Origin: Bugula neritina
Lineage: Eukaryota > Bryozoa > Gymnolaemata > Cheilostomatida > Bugulidae
Length of the DNA: 64,000 nt
Reading direction: 5' to 3'
Assembly (NCBI GenBank): GCA_964035545.1
Contig: OZ037771.1
Coordinates: 8,170,408-8,234,407, forward strand
In this document: positions 13,401 through 25,400 of the stretch, one piece after another
Numbering within the stretch: the first letter of the stretch is position 1
How the letters are laid out: each line of letters starts with the position of its first letter
Translations under genes and position numbers: made by a program
Notes under the pieces: model-generated
The model's input: only the letters and a program-made list of their open reading frames with translations
What the model was told of the DNA's origin: nothing
The model's database searches: none

Positions 13401-16400
13401 AGTAACACAAAGCACTAGGAGGTACGTGCTCAGCTAAGCATGATAGCACGGACATCAGAGTAGTCCCTGCAGTGACTAGTTGAATATAAACACTTACTTT
13501 ATAAGTGAATGCAAAGCCTCGTCTTTCAGTTTCACATTCTTGGCAAGATTCCAGCAAAGATGGACCATGGGAACTATGGACTTATATGACTGTAGCTTAT
13601 TAAACTCGTATCTTTCTATAGCTAGCTTGAATACATCCACATCTAGAGGTGCAGTATTCCACGCTATGTTATTGCACCAACCCTAAAAGACCACATACGT
13701 TTTATTAAAAAAAGATGACAAATCCAAAAAGTATATTTGACGGAAAATGTGAAATAACATGCGAATGTAAATCATGATATGTGAAGACTAAAAATATGAA
13801 GAGAGTTCCTTATACAAATGTATTTAGAATCAGCATTTGTAGTAATATGCTAGCTATAAAATACGGCTTCAGATTTGTATACTCAAGTAAATTCTTTCCA
13901 TAGGAAAAAATGTGTGCACATAACTCCGAATTAATACGTAAGCTAAGACTATTTGCTAATGATGCTATTGACTGAGTGATCCCATCCTAGATAAATAATA
14001 CTCATTAGTATCAACCTCTTATTAGACGTTATTATCCAACTCCTGCAATACACTAATTCAATATATAAACAACTACAACTTACTGTAGCCTGCACCCAGT
14101 GGGGAGCTCCAGGGGAGATAAACACCATATCTCCAGGTTTTTGTGTAAACCTGTAGAGCGGAATTTTGGCTTTAAACAGATCTTCAGGCAGGGGCCAGTA
14201 CGCCCCACTCAAGTAATCAACATTGTTCCTAAAACACAAAGGCTATGATCAGCAAGTCAGCTCGTTTCTGTCACTTCATTGCCATTCCTGATTAGCCACC
14301 ATATATATTCCACAGTTCTAACTCACTGAGGTTAATCGTAACTTGAGAGAAATTCACAGGCAGCTCACAGAACATGTCAATCAGATGAAGAGGCGTTAGA
14401 AACCTAATTAATACTAAAGCATATCAACTTAACCACATATTGGCATCAACAGAAATCTCGTTGTGACTCCAACAATCTGTTGATAAGAAAACGTGGTACA
14501 CATGGGACTGTCCAAGTTGTGAACAACAGCATTACATATATCTTATTCTCTGTCTTCACAATTTAAAGTTGGCGTAATGTTTTTAGTCAGTCAATATTTA
14601 CTGTAACACTGTGTGACATACTGTATGTACTGTGACATACAGTATGCCATGTGACATACTGTATGCACTGTGACATACTGTATGTACTGTGACACACTGC
14701 ATGTACTGTGACACAGCATCTGATATAAAGAGTGAATCATATTTTCTCCACATACTTTTGACAGAGTCTGTACAGCTCCCCCCAGTACTGGTCAGGTATG
14801 GCAAACCATTCACAGTCTCCAGGGCCAATGTTGAAATTGACGGAGCAGAGGTTGAGATTCTCCTGGTGGGCCGGCGTTCTACATCCGGGTATTTTCATAT
14901 ACAGCTGCACACTGTTCATGCCGAGCACGGTGTGACCAAGGTGACTCAGCCCGTTACCAGCCCAGTGAACTCGTAGCCACTTGGGCAGCTTCTGCAGCTC
15001 CACCAACTGATCCTTCCACTTGTTGCGGTCTGAGAGATCGACATTTGTACCAAATCTGATCATTTTTGACTTTTTCTTTCCACCCGAACCTATAAGACAG
15101 TGACAGTTCATTAAATATTGTCTAGTTTTCATTAACAAAAATTTCATGTTACAAATATTGAGACTAATGATGACTTTGTGATAAATAGACTGGAATCTTA
15201 CTTGACGAGCTTGAATCTGAGTCGGAGTCTCTGCTACCCCCTCCCTTCACCTGATTGGCTGAGCTAGTGCTGACTGTCTTCACCTGAGTCGGCTGAGGAG
15301 CAGCGGATGACTTGGCGAGGCTCTTCTGAAATTGTTCCTTTGACTTTCCAGTCTCAGCTGCGAGAGACTCTTGGAAAGAGGAGGCCTGATAGTGGGCATA
15401 CTTGGCTATGGTTGTGGTTGTTCGTGTGCTCTCCTGCTTCCAGGTCTTTTGTCCTGAATGAAGGAGAAAGATTACACAGTGCTAAGTCCACATATTAGGT
15501 TGCAGATAGTGAAAAAAGCATCACGCCCTCAAATTACTAAAAAATTTGGATAAAGCATAGAAAATCAAGCAGAGTTAGAAAACAACTTTGCTTATTCAGT
15601 TGTATTTGTTGATATTTCATCAGTTTAATTCAAGAAACTATATACATTAACAGCTAAACTGTAAAAAATAGCTAAAAACTAGAGAGATTTAGCATTTAAC
15701 AAATTAAGTAAAATGGCCCAGTAGTAGTTTGATACACATACTACTAGACATACACTGACATACAACATACTGTCTGCATTACACTTACCCTGAGCATCTA
15801 GCGTCTCCTCCACATTAAACAGTCGCTGTGTGCGAACCTCACACGGGTGGTCTGGGGCCGTCTCAACTAAAGTCTTGGTAGAAAAAAGGCCAAGGTTCAT
15901 TCGTAAAACAGTGGCTAAGTTTTTCACCAAAACTATGGGCTGACCCATGGATATCCTGTGTAATCACAACATTTACATGATGAAGATATAGAGGTTAATC
16001 ACTATAAAATACTGGCTGACAATTGATCTAAGATCTAAGATATGAGATGGAGACAGTCAGCGAGATATGAGATGAAACTGCTAAACATTCCGTTTAGAAA
16101 CCAAGTATTTAAATTATTCCAAAACAACATGCTATCAAAACATACCCTTACCTTTGTAAATCTGAAGACATGGCATCTTTTTTGCATTCGATGGTTATAG
16201 TGGGTGTAGATGGTGTGAGCTGTTCAGGAGAGAGAGAGGTTTCTGGACTTGGAGGAGGTAGTGGCGGTCTACATTTATCAGAGAGTATATTGGGGGAACC
16301 TTTGATAGGCTCTTTGGACTGATCTATACAATAGATAAAGGTAGCAACATGAGACACGTGTAGCTGTACAGAAGGGAGACTTTAAGTATATCAAGTTCAA

Positions 16401-19400
16401 CACAATACTGTATCCCAAAACCACACATGCTAGTATATGGAGTGGTAGTGTTGACTCCCTTAAATAATTCCCATCAAGTAGAGCAAACCTTTTATTGTTT
16501 CAAACATTACACCTCACCTTTACACTTGTCCAATATCTCACGGGATGTCATGGCAATACACATCTTAGTTTCATTTTGGTTGAGTTTATTTGATTGTCTT
16601 TGGCTGGGTCGGGGAGAGATGACAGGATACGCAGGTGTCACAACTTCCTGTTTGATTGCTGACAGCTCTGAAGGGTGCAGCACTTTGGCTGGGTCATCTG
16701 ATATGAAGGAAGACAACTCTTAGTTGGAAATCACAATTTTAAAATCAGTCGAGATATAAAACTTTCATATATGAAAATTATATGAAAGTTTCACTTATAT
16801 TGTTGATGCTTTATATGACTATGTTTTATTATTGACAGTTTGAACAGTAACTATTGTGTAATGGCATGAAAGTAATGCCTCAAGTATCAGATTCTATCAA
16901 CTGTGTAACAGCAGCAACAATTGGATGACAGCTGATCTGAAATCACTTTTTAGAGTAACGGCTGGCAATACTGTTTCCACTCCCTAATATCACTGTATAT
17001 GTATATCCATGCTAGATAAATCACTCAAATAACAGGATATTCACTCTATCTGTATATTCACGTTTGGAAAACCAGTGTGAAAACAACATAGTTACCTTTA
17101 GGGTAAACGGGTTGCCTTTCATTGCTTGTATCTTGGACATCTTCAGGCTAAAAGAAGTGATTCATTGTATTAGTGTTCGCAGGGTTAGCTCTCTTCTATA
17201 AATGCTACTCACTGATATTAAACTCACACCTACCTGCATGTTCAGAGATATTTGATATTGTTGTTGAGCAAAAAACTGCTGCCGCATTTGATGAGCGGCA
17301 GCCTGCTGCTGAGGAGTGAGAGAGGCAGCGTTTTGAGGTTGCAGATATGCTGGTAACTGCATTTGTTGAGGGTTCATAAACTGGGCCACGTCACCAGGTT
17401 TAGTTTCAGCCTGTATCAACATATAACACGTTTAAATATACATGTCAAACAACGATTCATATGTATTGTCTTCTCTTGCATCAAAATACAATATGAACAT
17501 ATGATGAGAAGACAACTCTGTAAATATATAAAAATTACAATATAGTTCAACTAGTTGTAGTGCAATAGGCATACCACATGGAAAACACAGCTCAAGCAAC
17601 CTTACCATTAAAACTGGAATAAGTGAAGCAGCCATGGTCTAAGGGTTAGAATATTTACCAAGTAAGCACAAAGTCAAGGGTTCGAACCCTGGCAAAGGCC
17701 ATTGGTGATGTTAGGAAGAGAATCCAGTCATAATTGCTCCTGTGCCCCGTCTAAATAAGTCCTTAACCCGATTTAACAAAAACTCTTTCTATCAGGGGTT
17801 TCTCACAGGGATAGCGACTATAAACTTGCGTGAGCTTTTTTAAGTGAATCAGGCTAATCTCACCTTCTTCCTGTTTACAGTTCTTCGCTTCTTTGGAGAG
17901 GGCTGACCATTTGACAGCATACTAGCACCTGGAGAGAGGCCAGCGCTGCATGCATTGTATCCTTGCGGAGGCGCTCCACCGACCACCCCACCTAACATAA
18001 CAAAGTGTTTTCAGAAAATCATGGCTTTGCTGCGCCAACAGGTTTTACAACATTCAATCTTTTTCAAAGTGAACTCCCATATTGTCAAATGACAGATTAA
18101 CTAACAATAAAAAAGACAGCAGTTACGATTGTTGGCAGCATTTTTCAGCTGAACTTATGAGTGTGAATGAAACCAGAATAAAGAGTAACAGTTATATAGT
18201 CAGTTCATCAATGAGTAAATATTTAGATCTAAACACACCTTGCTGGCGACTGGTTAACTCTGCTGGGATTGGCAGGTGGAAAGCCTCGTTTATACACGGC
18301 AGAGTGTGTTTCTGTGCCATTATAACTTCTTTGAGTTGCTGTGTACTCAGCTTGCTCAGCTGGGTGGACAGCACTGTGATTCTGGAGGTGACATTGGGGT
18401 TTACCGAATCTATCAACAAACATGGCAGAATATTAAAACATGTCATTACTTGCAAAATCAAAGTTCTACTTGACATTAAGAAGCATTGAGGACAATTGAA
18501 AACATACTCAATATTTAAACAAAGCTGTTAAGATCAGCTAAAAGACCTCAGCTTAAAGTTTAGAGCAACATTCATTCCTCACAGACTAGAGAACAGAGGG
18601 ATATTACACCTATAGACAGTAGCCATATTTATACATGTATCCTTTACAGTGAGTAGCCATATTTACAGTTTAGCATGTAGCATGAGGATCCTTGCAAGAT
18701 TCAGTATGGAAAGTCGGGCTGAGGACCAGACAACCGTATAAGCTAGCTCACCTGGGTTTGTATTTCTGGCATTTTGAAAGCAGGCCAGAGCATCTTGGGG
18801 CTGCGAGTTGGCTTCGTAGAGCAAACCTAGATTAGTCCAGGCGGCGGTGTGGGTTTTCTCTAGCTGGACGGCGCAGATGTATGCCTGTAGAGCGTCCATT
18901 GGCTGATTCTGCTGCTGGTACAGTATACTGCAACACAACCACCTCTAGTCAAAATCTTAGCAAGAAATATATTATGCAAATGTGGTAATTTATTTCAACT
19001 GTAAGTCTTAAGAATGATGGATAGTAGGAGAACAAAGGGGATATTTCAACTCCAGGTATGTCAGTGCACGAATTTAATTTGATGCAGTATAATTAATCCT
19101 AGCTAGCAATCTTCCTTACCACATACTTCTTAATAATTTATTATATATTCTTATTTTCCAATTGTTAGCCAACAGCTGGGAGTGGGTTAGGTAGGTTACA
19201 GTTAGGTAGGTTACAGGTTAGATCAGCTGAAACTCATACTGGTATAGCTGTGTTCCTACAACTTCCACTGCGCAGTATTCAGATCAACAATTTATTCAGT
19301 TTGCAGCATCTTAAAGGCAGCATTACATGTTGTAATGCTGACCTGTACACCAGGTATACCAGGTACTATATAAACCTACCCTATAGAGCACCAGGTATTA

Positions 19401-22400
19401 TATACACCTACCCTATAGAGCACCCGGTACTATATACACCTATCCTATAGAGCACCGGGTACTATATACACCTACCCTATAGAGCACCAGGTATCCGCAC
19501 TAGCCTCCGACTTGTCTATACTCTGCCTGTATGACACAAACGCATCGTGGACTTTATTCAGAGTTGAATAACACCTGCCCAGGTAGTACCAGCTCTGGCC
19601 GTTGGTGTTGTCAGCGTCTATGCTCTTCCTCAGGTACTCTATGGCCGTCAGCTCTCTCCGCTCCAGATCTCCAAACGACTCATCACTGTGATACATCCAG
19701 CCTGTGAAACATACACACAGGAAGGGGTGGTGTAAGGAGACACACAACTTCTGGTACTCTGTAGGCTATGCTAGAGGAAGGGCATTTCAACAGCCTGCAC
19801 TTGCCACCAACACATCTCCAGCCAATTACCAGTTCACTCAAACTAAGTGCACACAGATAACTCAAGTTTATCAGCTAAAATATCTTCTCTTATTATAAAA
19901 AAGTTCCCCTCACATTAGTGCAAAAGAGGTTTTATATTATTAAACAGGATAATGTAGGAAATAGATTATACCATTACAATATTCTATGATCTCAACAAAG
20001 AGAATACACCCAAGGTACGGAGTTAATGAGACAATACATGGTTACCATGACAACTAGACTAACTTATTTCCTAAACAGTACTGCGTCATTTTATTATCAT
20101 ATTATCAAGTGTAGATTTATGGAGAAGCAGTTTTACTATTAAAATACATGCAGAAAAGTACTGAATGCTGACCACTGCTCCAGGGGTTGGTTATCTGGAG
20201 AACTACTTTAATATATCACAGCAGAGTTATCCTACATAACCACACACTGCTGTAACCCTAGCACGAATTGTAATTAGAAACCAAGCAACTCTCAACATGG
20301 CACAACAATTGGTCATAAATAAGCTGTACTTGTGAAGCTTTGTTCTGAAACACGAGAACAAGACACTCCAAGTATACTAGACTACCAACTCAAGTTACTG
20401 TGTCAAGTACACTAGACTACCAACTCAAGACACTGTGTCAAGTACACTAGACTATGAACTCAAGATACTGTGTCAAGTACGCTAGACTACCAACTCAAGC
20501 CACACGTTTCAATGTTGAACTCTTTTAATGCCAAGGCTAAATTCAAAATGAGAATTGTCTCCACATATCAAGTATGAAAATAATTTGCTACAAGCATATT
20601 ATGCTGTGTGTGGTAAGTATATTTGTATTTATATTTGCATGCGGATGGTATGTATGTTGGCATGTATGTATGTTTTCGTTCATGTGTGCACATGTATGTA
20701 TGTATGTTGTATGTATGTATGTACATGTATAGATGTATGCTTGTACGCATTCATGTTTATATGAATGTATGTATGTATATATGCACATATGTATATACCT
20801 ATATATGAATGCATGTCCGTATGCATGTTTACATGTATAACTGTATACCACAATGACTTACCCAGCTGCCGATATGCATTAGCCCTGATCTGGTCAGGCA
20901 CACTGGTCCCCTGCAGTAGCTGTTCATACAACATCTTGGCCTGTTTGTTGTCTCCTTGCAGCTCAAACATGTGGGCACCATGAAATCTCACTACACAACA
21001 CAACAAGAAACTACTGCAGTCTTAACACTTCCAACTCTTTTAGCACATTTCAGTTACATGCATGAATCAACAGGAGTAGACTGCTTTGTCTTAGCTGATA
21101 AAGAAGTGAATATAATGCTAAGGCATGTCTTTTCAATGAGTGAAAACAAAACAGGAACATATATTTAAGCTAACACTGGCATATGAATGATCACATGTTA
21201 CTTTTACTACTGGTTTAAGTCTAGTCAGTTTTGCAATGGTAGGAATAGGTTTTTTCACACAATGGCAGGTGTAAAGGTTAGGGGGAACCAAGTACCATAC
21301 ACCCGTGGTTATTCATGCAACATTTTCACAGGAAAATCGGCGCCCCAACATTGAATAAGAAAGTCAACCATTCTATGCTAACTTACCCTCAGCTTTTAGA
21401 AAGGCACTGCTTGAGCTGTCATTTAAAGCTATACGGAAATGCTACAAATAAAAAAGTCATTGTAGCTACCAATGTATACACATAGTAGACTAAGAATGCA
21501 AAATGGTGACTAAACCACTAATAATGCAGAATTGTGACTAAACCGCTAAGAATTTGGAGCAGTGACCTGATTAGTCCAAGCAGTTCTGGTATTTATTCAC
21601 ACAGATAAGATGTTGGTAGTGTCAAACAATACGAGGACAAGATTAATGGAATCCCTGATTTAGCCTCATCTATTGCTACCAGCTCAAGTATGCATAATTC
21701 ACATGCTTCAAGAAACCTTGACAAGAGAATTAGCTACATCAGCTCCCAACAGGGATGAGTGAAGTAATACTTTAGAGAGAATTTACATTCTGCTGGGTTC
21801 AGATAAGGTTAGCTGCTCCTAGGTAACACATCAAGACACCACAAAGCCACTACATTACAGGTGCCAGTTCTTTTAGTCAACCAGGGAGTAAAACAGGATT
21901 TTTAACAAGGATTTTATATATATAGTTTGAGGTAAAACAGTACTAAGAAATGCCTCCTTATAAATGAAGTAGGAGGGGAGATATAACTTATATTGAATGA
22001 CACCCATTAGATTTACTGTCAGAGGTAATGGTCCTTCACCTTTGTGGCTGTTTCATATTCCTTGTTGTTCTTCCTGATGATTCCAATTCTGAAGTGAACG
22101 TCACTGGCTCTTACAAACGTGGGGTTCAAGTACAGGACTTGCTGAAACGTTTGCATGGCCCTACCAAAGCAGATCATATTTAAATATAATAATATATAAT
22201 TATGGTGAATTGTCAGTGGGTAGTCATACGTAGACTTGAGTGCTATTTATAGAATCCAGATTACATCACTACATGATTTATTACATTAGTTTCCGTGTAG
22301 TTGTGAAGTTAAAATAGACATAGACTGAACCCAGGCTTCTTCATGATGTGGAAGTTACTGCATTGCTAAGGGCAGTCTGGGGGGAAAACCTACACACTTA

Positions 22401-25400
22401 TGTACCAGTAAACTGGACCGAATATTTAAAGTTTGACTCTCCTTTTACAGTACAGTGACAATGAAGGAGTAACTTTGTAAATCTCACGAGCAAACAATAA
22501 GATCAAATGCCGGCTACTAGACTCTCTCTGTGTCCATTCAACAGTTGAACACAAACTATAATTGGAATAAATTGTGTCTGCATTTGTGTTATTTACAGTA
22601 AATCTTGTACATCTCTACCCTGTACATCTCTACCCTGTACATATCTACCTAGTATACCTCTACCTAGTATACCTCTACCTAGTATATCTCTACCTAGTAT
22701 ACCTCTATCTAGTACATCTCTACCCTGTACATCTCTACCTAGCATATCTCTACCTAGTACATCTCTACCTAGGTCCTACTATATCACTGCATAGTACATC
22801 TCTACCCTGTACATTTCTACCTAGTATACCTCTACTATACACAATACCACTTGGCCCCTGACTGGGGTAATGGAAGCCCGAGAGCAAATACTAATTATTT
22901 GCCAGGCTATCATAACATAATGCTTTACTTCCACTCCATAATTACAGCACAATGCTTTTACAATACCACGAACTGCGTGATGCTATAAGGAATATACAGC
23001 ATTTGTACTACGATTAGTCTGCACAGTAAATTCACTAACAGTCAGAATTAATGCCAACATTATACAGCTGATCAGCTGGGAGTAGGTTGGAGGTATGCTA
23101 ACCTGGGCATTATCTAGTCTAACCTCAGAGCCGGCCACAACACAATACAACTGTCATTAACCCGATGAAACCTGATATATTGTTGAGACTGTACTCTGTT
23201 AAATGACTGCTAATACATTCACCCTATAGTTTTCTTTGGGCTAGAAATTAGTTGCTAGTTGTGCTGCCTGTTGCCACCAACTATACAAGAAAATATTATC
23301 TTAATGGACTCACTTTATAGTCACTATCTCTGTGAGAAACCCCTGATGGAAAGGGTTTTTTCAAAGCGAGCTAAAGACTTTGAATAGAACACCTTTCCAT
23401 CAGAGAATATTATCATAAAAGGACTTGGAAATTCCAGTAATTCCAGTAACGCCCTTCTGACCAAGTTATGTGACCAGCTGAAGACAGTTTGATTGAAGTT
23501 GTGATATGATTTTTCCACAGCCCCACCCATAAAACTGTATGTAAACACATACCACTGGTCCTGGTTGAAGTGGGAATAGACAATGCCAAGGCCATAGAGG
23601 AAATTGATGTTCTGCTCACAGGTCTGGTCCATATTGTAGTATTTTTGGTATGCAGACATGGCTGAAACACAAAGCATTATATTGATGTTAGTAACGAAAC
23701 GAAATATACAAATGGGTGTCCACTATTCTGAGTTTTCGTGACTCAATTGCATCAGAACAGAGTTTTATTTCTCAGGCTTGCATTATAGCCGCTATTTTCA
23801 TGTAGAATGTAAATTCATTGATGCAATAGAGAGCTAACCAAACGCACATAGATATAATATAGTCAAAGCATTGAACCATTGCCCACAGGGAGATCCCACC
23901 AACCATTACAACTTCCCTTGGCTTGCTGGACATCTATGGGATGTTGGATTTTTGTTTCCTCATTGAAAATAATCCCTCCATCATGCTTACATTAGCATAT
24001 TATTTTAATAGAATTACATGAGTTTGATTATTGGTCATTGCAATCTAATTTCTTGGCAAGAATTTCCCAATTGCACTTTTATTGGCCAGTAGGAAAGACA
24101 TCAACAGTGCAATTCCTTGATTCAATGTTGCGACACCAACACATGTCATCAGTCTTACTGGATCATAAAACAACACCCAGCGGTTCCATTTACTATGAAT
24201 GAATTTCCTGATAATCAAAATTTCCACCCTTTATAGGTTCAGGACAGATGCCAATATTGTGTGAGTAAGCAAAAGCTCAGTGAGTGAGTCAGTAGATAAT
24301 TAGAGTCAGTTGTAGGACTGGACTGGGTGGGTGTTGTAACTGTATACTGAGGTGTGTACTACAGCACACACTACAGTACTGTAGTACAACAGAATACATT
24401 ACAGTACTGTGTACTAAAACCCTTACTACAGTATGCACTACAGCATTGTGTACTACAACTATTACTACAGTATGTACTACGGTACTGTGTACTACAACTC
24501 TTACTACAGTATGTACTACAGTACTGTGTACTACAACTCTTACTACAGTATGTACTACAGCAATATGCACTACAGCAATGTGCACATATATACGTATATT
24601 ACAGCCAAGTATGGGCTGAAACTAATGATGAATCAGGCTCAGTCTAAGGAATATCACAGAAAATGAAACTAAAAGGTTAGATTTACACCTAAAAGCAAAA
24701 CCTACTATCATTTTACTGCATTCATTACATGTGACTCACCCAAACAACTTTAAAGAAGTACTTATTTCAATAAAGCAAATACCTGCTGTGTCAATAGTCA
24801 TGTAGTCACACTGTGAAAGTGTATTGCTGTGTCTAACAAGTAACAAAGCATACCTTTGGGGAAATCCTCAAGTAAGAGCTGGATGTGACCAAGGGAACAG
24901 AGGAGGGTAGACGAGGGGGGAGTGTTGAGTTTAGTACTTCTAATCAGCTCATTCTCCAGACTTTGTGCACCCTGATACAAAAATACAGCCCAATATATTC
25001 ACCAGCAACATTCTAACATTCTAATTCAAGTATCAAGTACAAGTTAGTTGTTGAGGAGATGATAACAATAGACAGACTGATGGCAAGAGAATCTTTCTTC
25101 AGATGGTTGCTGCATCAATTGATATGCTAAAGTGTGGAGTTGAAGTAGGTAAGGCGAGATAAGAAATTAGCATACCTCAGTATTGTAAGTAAACCATGAT
25201 GGCAGGGTTGGCTGTGAGATGTCTAGGCAATGAATGAACTAGCTAAACTTACAGTCAATGCTCAGTGGGTCAATGGTAATTAGTTGTGCATTTGACAGTT
25301 TGGACTATATTATATAATGCTGACGAAGTAATAGCCCAGGGAAGTGAGGGGAGAAACACACTAAAAGTACACATACCTTGACAAGGAGCATTCGCTTGGC

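Larger units (their letters stand above)
18752..24971 (-). other. KDM6A: KDM6A tetratricopeptide repeat region (exons 3-9)
   Basis: Tandem TPR helices serve as the protein-protein interface of UTX. Recognisable blocks are [60 protein letters not shown] and [15 protein letters not shown]. The last two are almost identical to vertebrate UTX, which fixes the reading frame and exon ends here. Confidence 0.95.

Noticed and set aside
17635-17710. A functional tRNA gene
   Set aside because: A and B boxes are good, but no acceptor stem can be closed and the head continues into the shared SINE body with a target-site duplication.
20555-21006. Several open frames on both strands
   Set aside because: They are produced by the GTAT/CATG microsatellite and by reading KDM6A exon 7 out of context.
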